A stretch of 5,484 nucleotides of DNA from contig CALMVM010000127.1 in assembly GCA_937873255.1 (NCBI GenBank), positions 1 through 5,484 on the forward strand. The letters run 5' to 3'. Origin of the DNA: an uncultured Verrucomicrobiota bacterium. Lineage in GTDB: Bacteria; Verrucomicrobiota; Verrucomicrobiia; Chthoniobacterales; SZAS-18. A model generated the notes under the pieces. The model saw only the letters and a list, made by a program, of their open reading frames with translations, ran no database searches and was not told the DNA's origin. Shown here in pieces: positions 5,377 through 5,484 of the stretch. The number at the start of each line of letters is the position of its first letter. The stretch's first letter is position 1. Position numbers and translations under genes: made by a program.

Positions 5377-5484
5377 TTATTGGGCGGAGGCGACCGTGGG
5401 CGGTTGGGATTTCTTGAGCAGGCGCAAATTTTCTGTGAGCGAGGCGGCGCGGGCGTCCTTGCAGGCGGACTGCTCGGCGGTGCG
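5377..5484 (-). CDS. C-terminal end of an unidentified upstream flagellar-operon gene
   Basis: The minus frame is open from the window edge to a TAA at 5379-5377, giving 35 residues that include ARAASLTENLRLLKKSQPP and end in TVASAQ. The first part looks helical and charged; the tail is Pro/Ala-rich. The frame, codon use (G/C-ending) and the 21-bp spacing to fliK suggest it is a real gene in the same operon. By position, fliJ or a MotE/FlbB-like coiled-coil protein is likely, since these often precede fliK, but the fragment has no motif that decides it. Confidence 0.6.
   Translation of the reverse strand, partial: RTAEQSACKDARAASLTENLRLLKKSQPPTVASAQ

Overview
The window is one continuous stretch of flagellar genes, all on the minus strand and so read from right to left. 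Transcription order is: the last 35 codons of an unidentified upstream gene, then fliK (hook-length control), flgD (hook cap), flgE (hook), fliL (stator-associated membrane protein), fliM and fliN (C-ring switch; fliN is cut by the left edge). Gaps between consecutive genes are only 9 to 61 bp. No intrinsic terminator and no convincing sigma70-type promoter is visible between them, so this looks like the middle of a larger flagellar operon whose promoter lies to the right of the window and which continues to the left (probably with export-apparatus genes).

Organism: high-GC DNA, a compact fliK-flgD-flgE-fliL-fliM-fliN order, a short FlgD without an Ig-like domain, lack of Shine-Dalgarno sequences before any start, and intergenic CTTCTAAC / GAAGTTAGAAG motifs fit a Verrucomicrobiota (Opitutales-like) bacterium best. 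This is inferred from general resemblance; no single marker proves it.

Working together: FlgD caps the growing hook so that FlgE can polymerise, FliK measures the hook and switches the export specificity, FliL supports the stator around the motor, and FliM/FliN form the rotor switch that sets torque direction. The window therefore spans hook assembly (right) to rotor switch (left).

Points beyond routine annotation: five imperfect PHGP repeats in FliK; a 60-bp patch of 33% GC with AT-ending codons inside fliK; a hairpin that includes the fliN GTG start together with a 9-codon mini-ORF ending in a GTGA overlap with fliN; a near-perfect inverted repeat between flgE and fliL related to motifs in the neighbouring gap; absence of Shine-Dalgarno sites, with pyrimidine-rich leaders at three genes; and a FliM with no recognisable N-terminal CheY-binding motif. 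I see no mobile element, CRISPR array, tRNA or rRNA, and nothing that clearly amounts to a new system.
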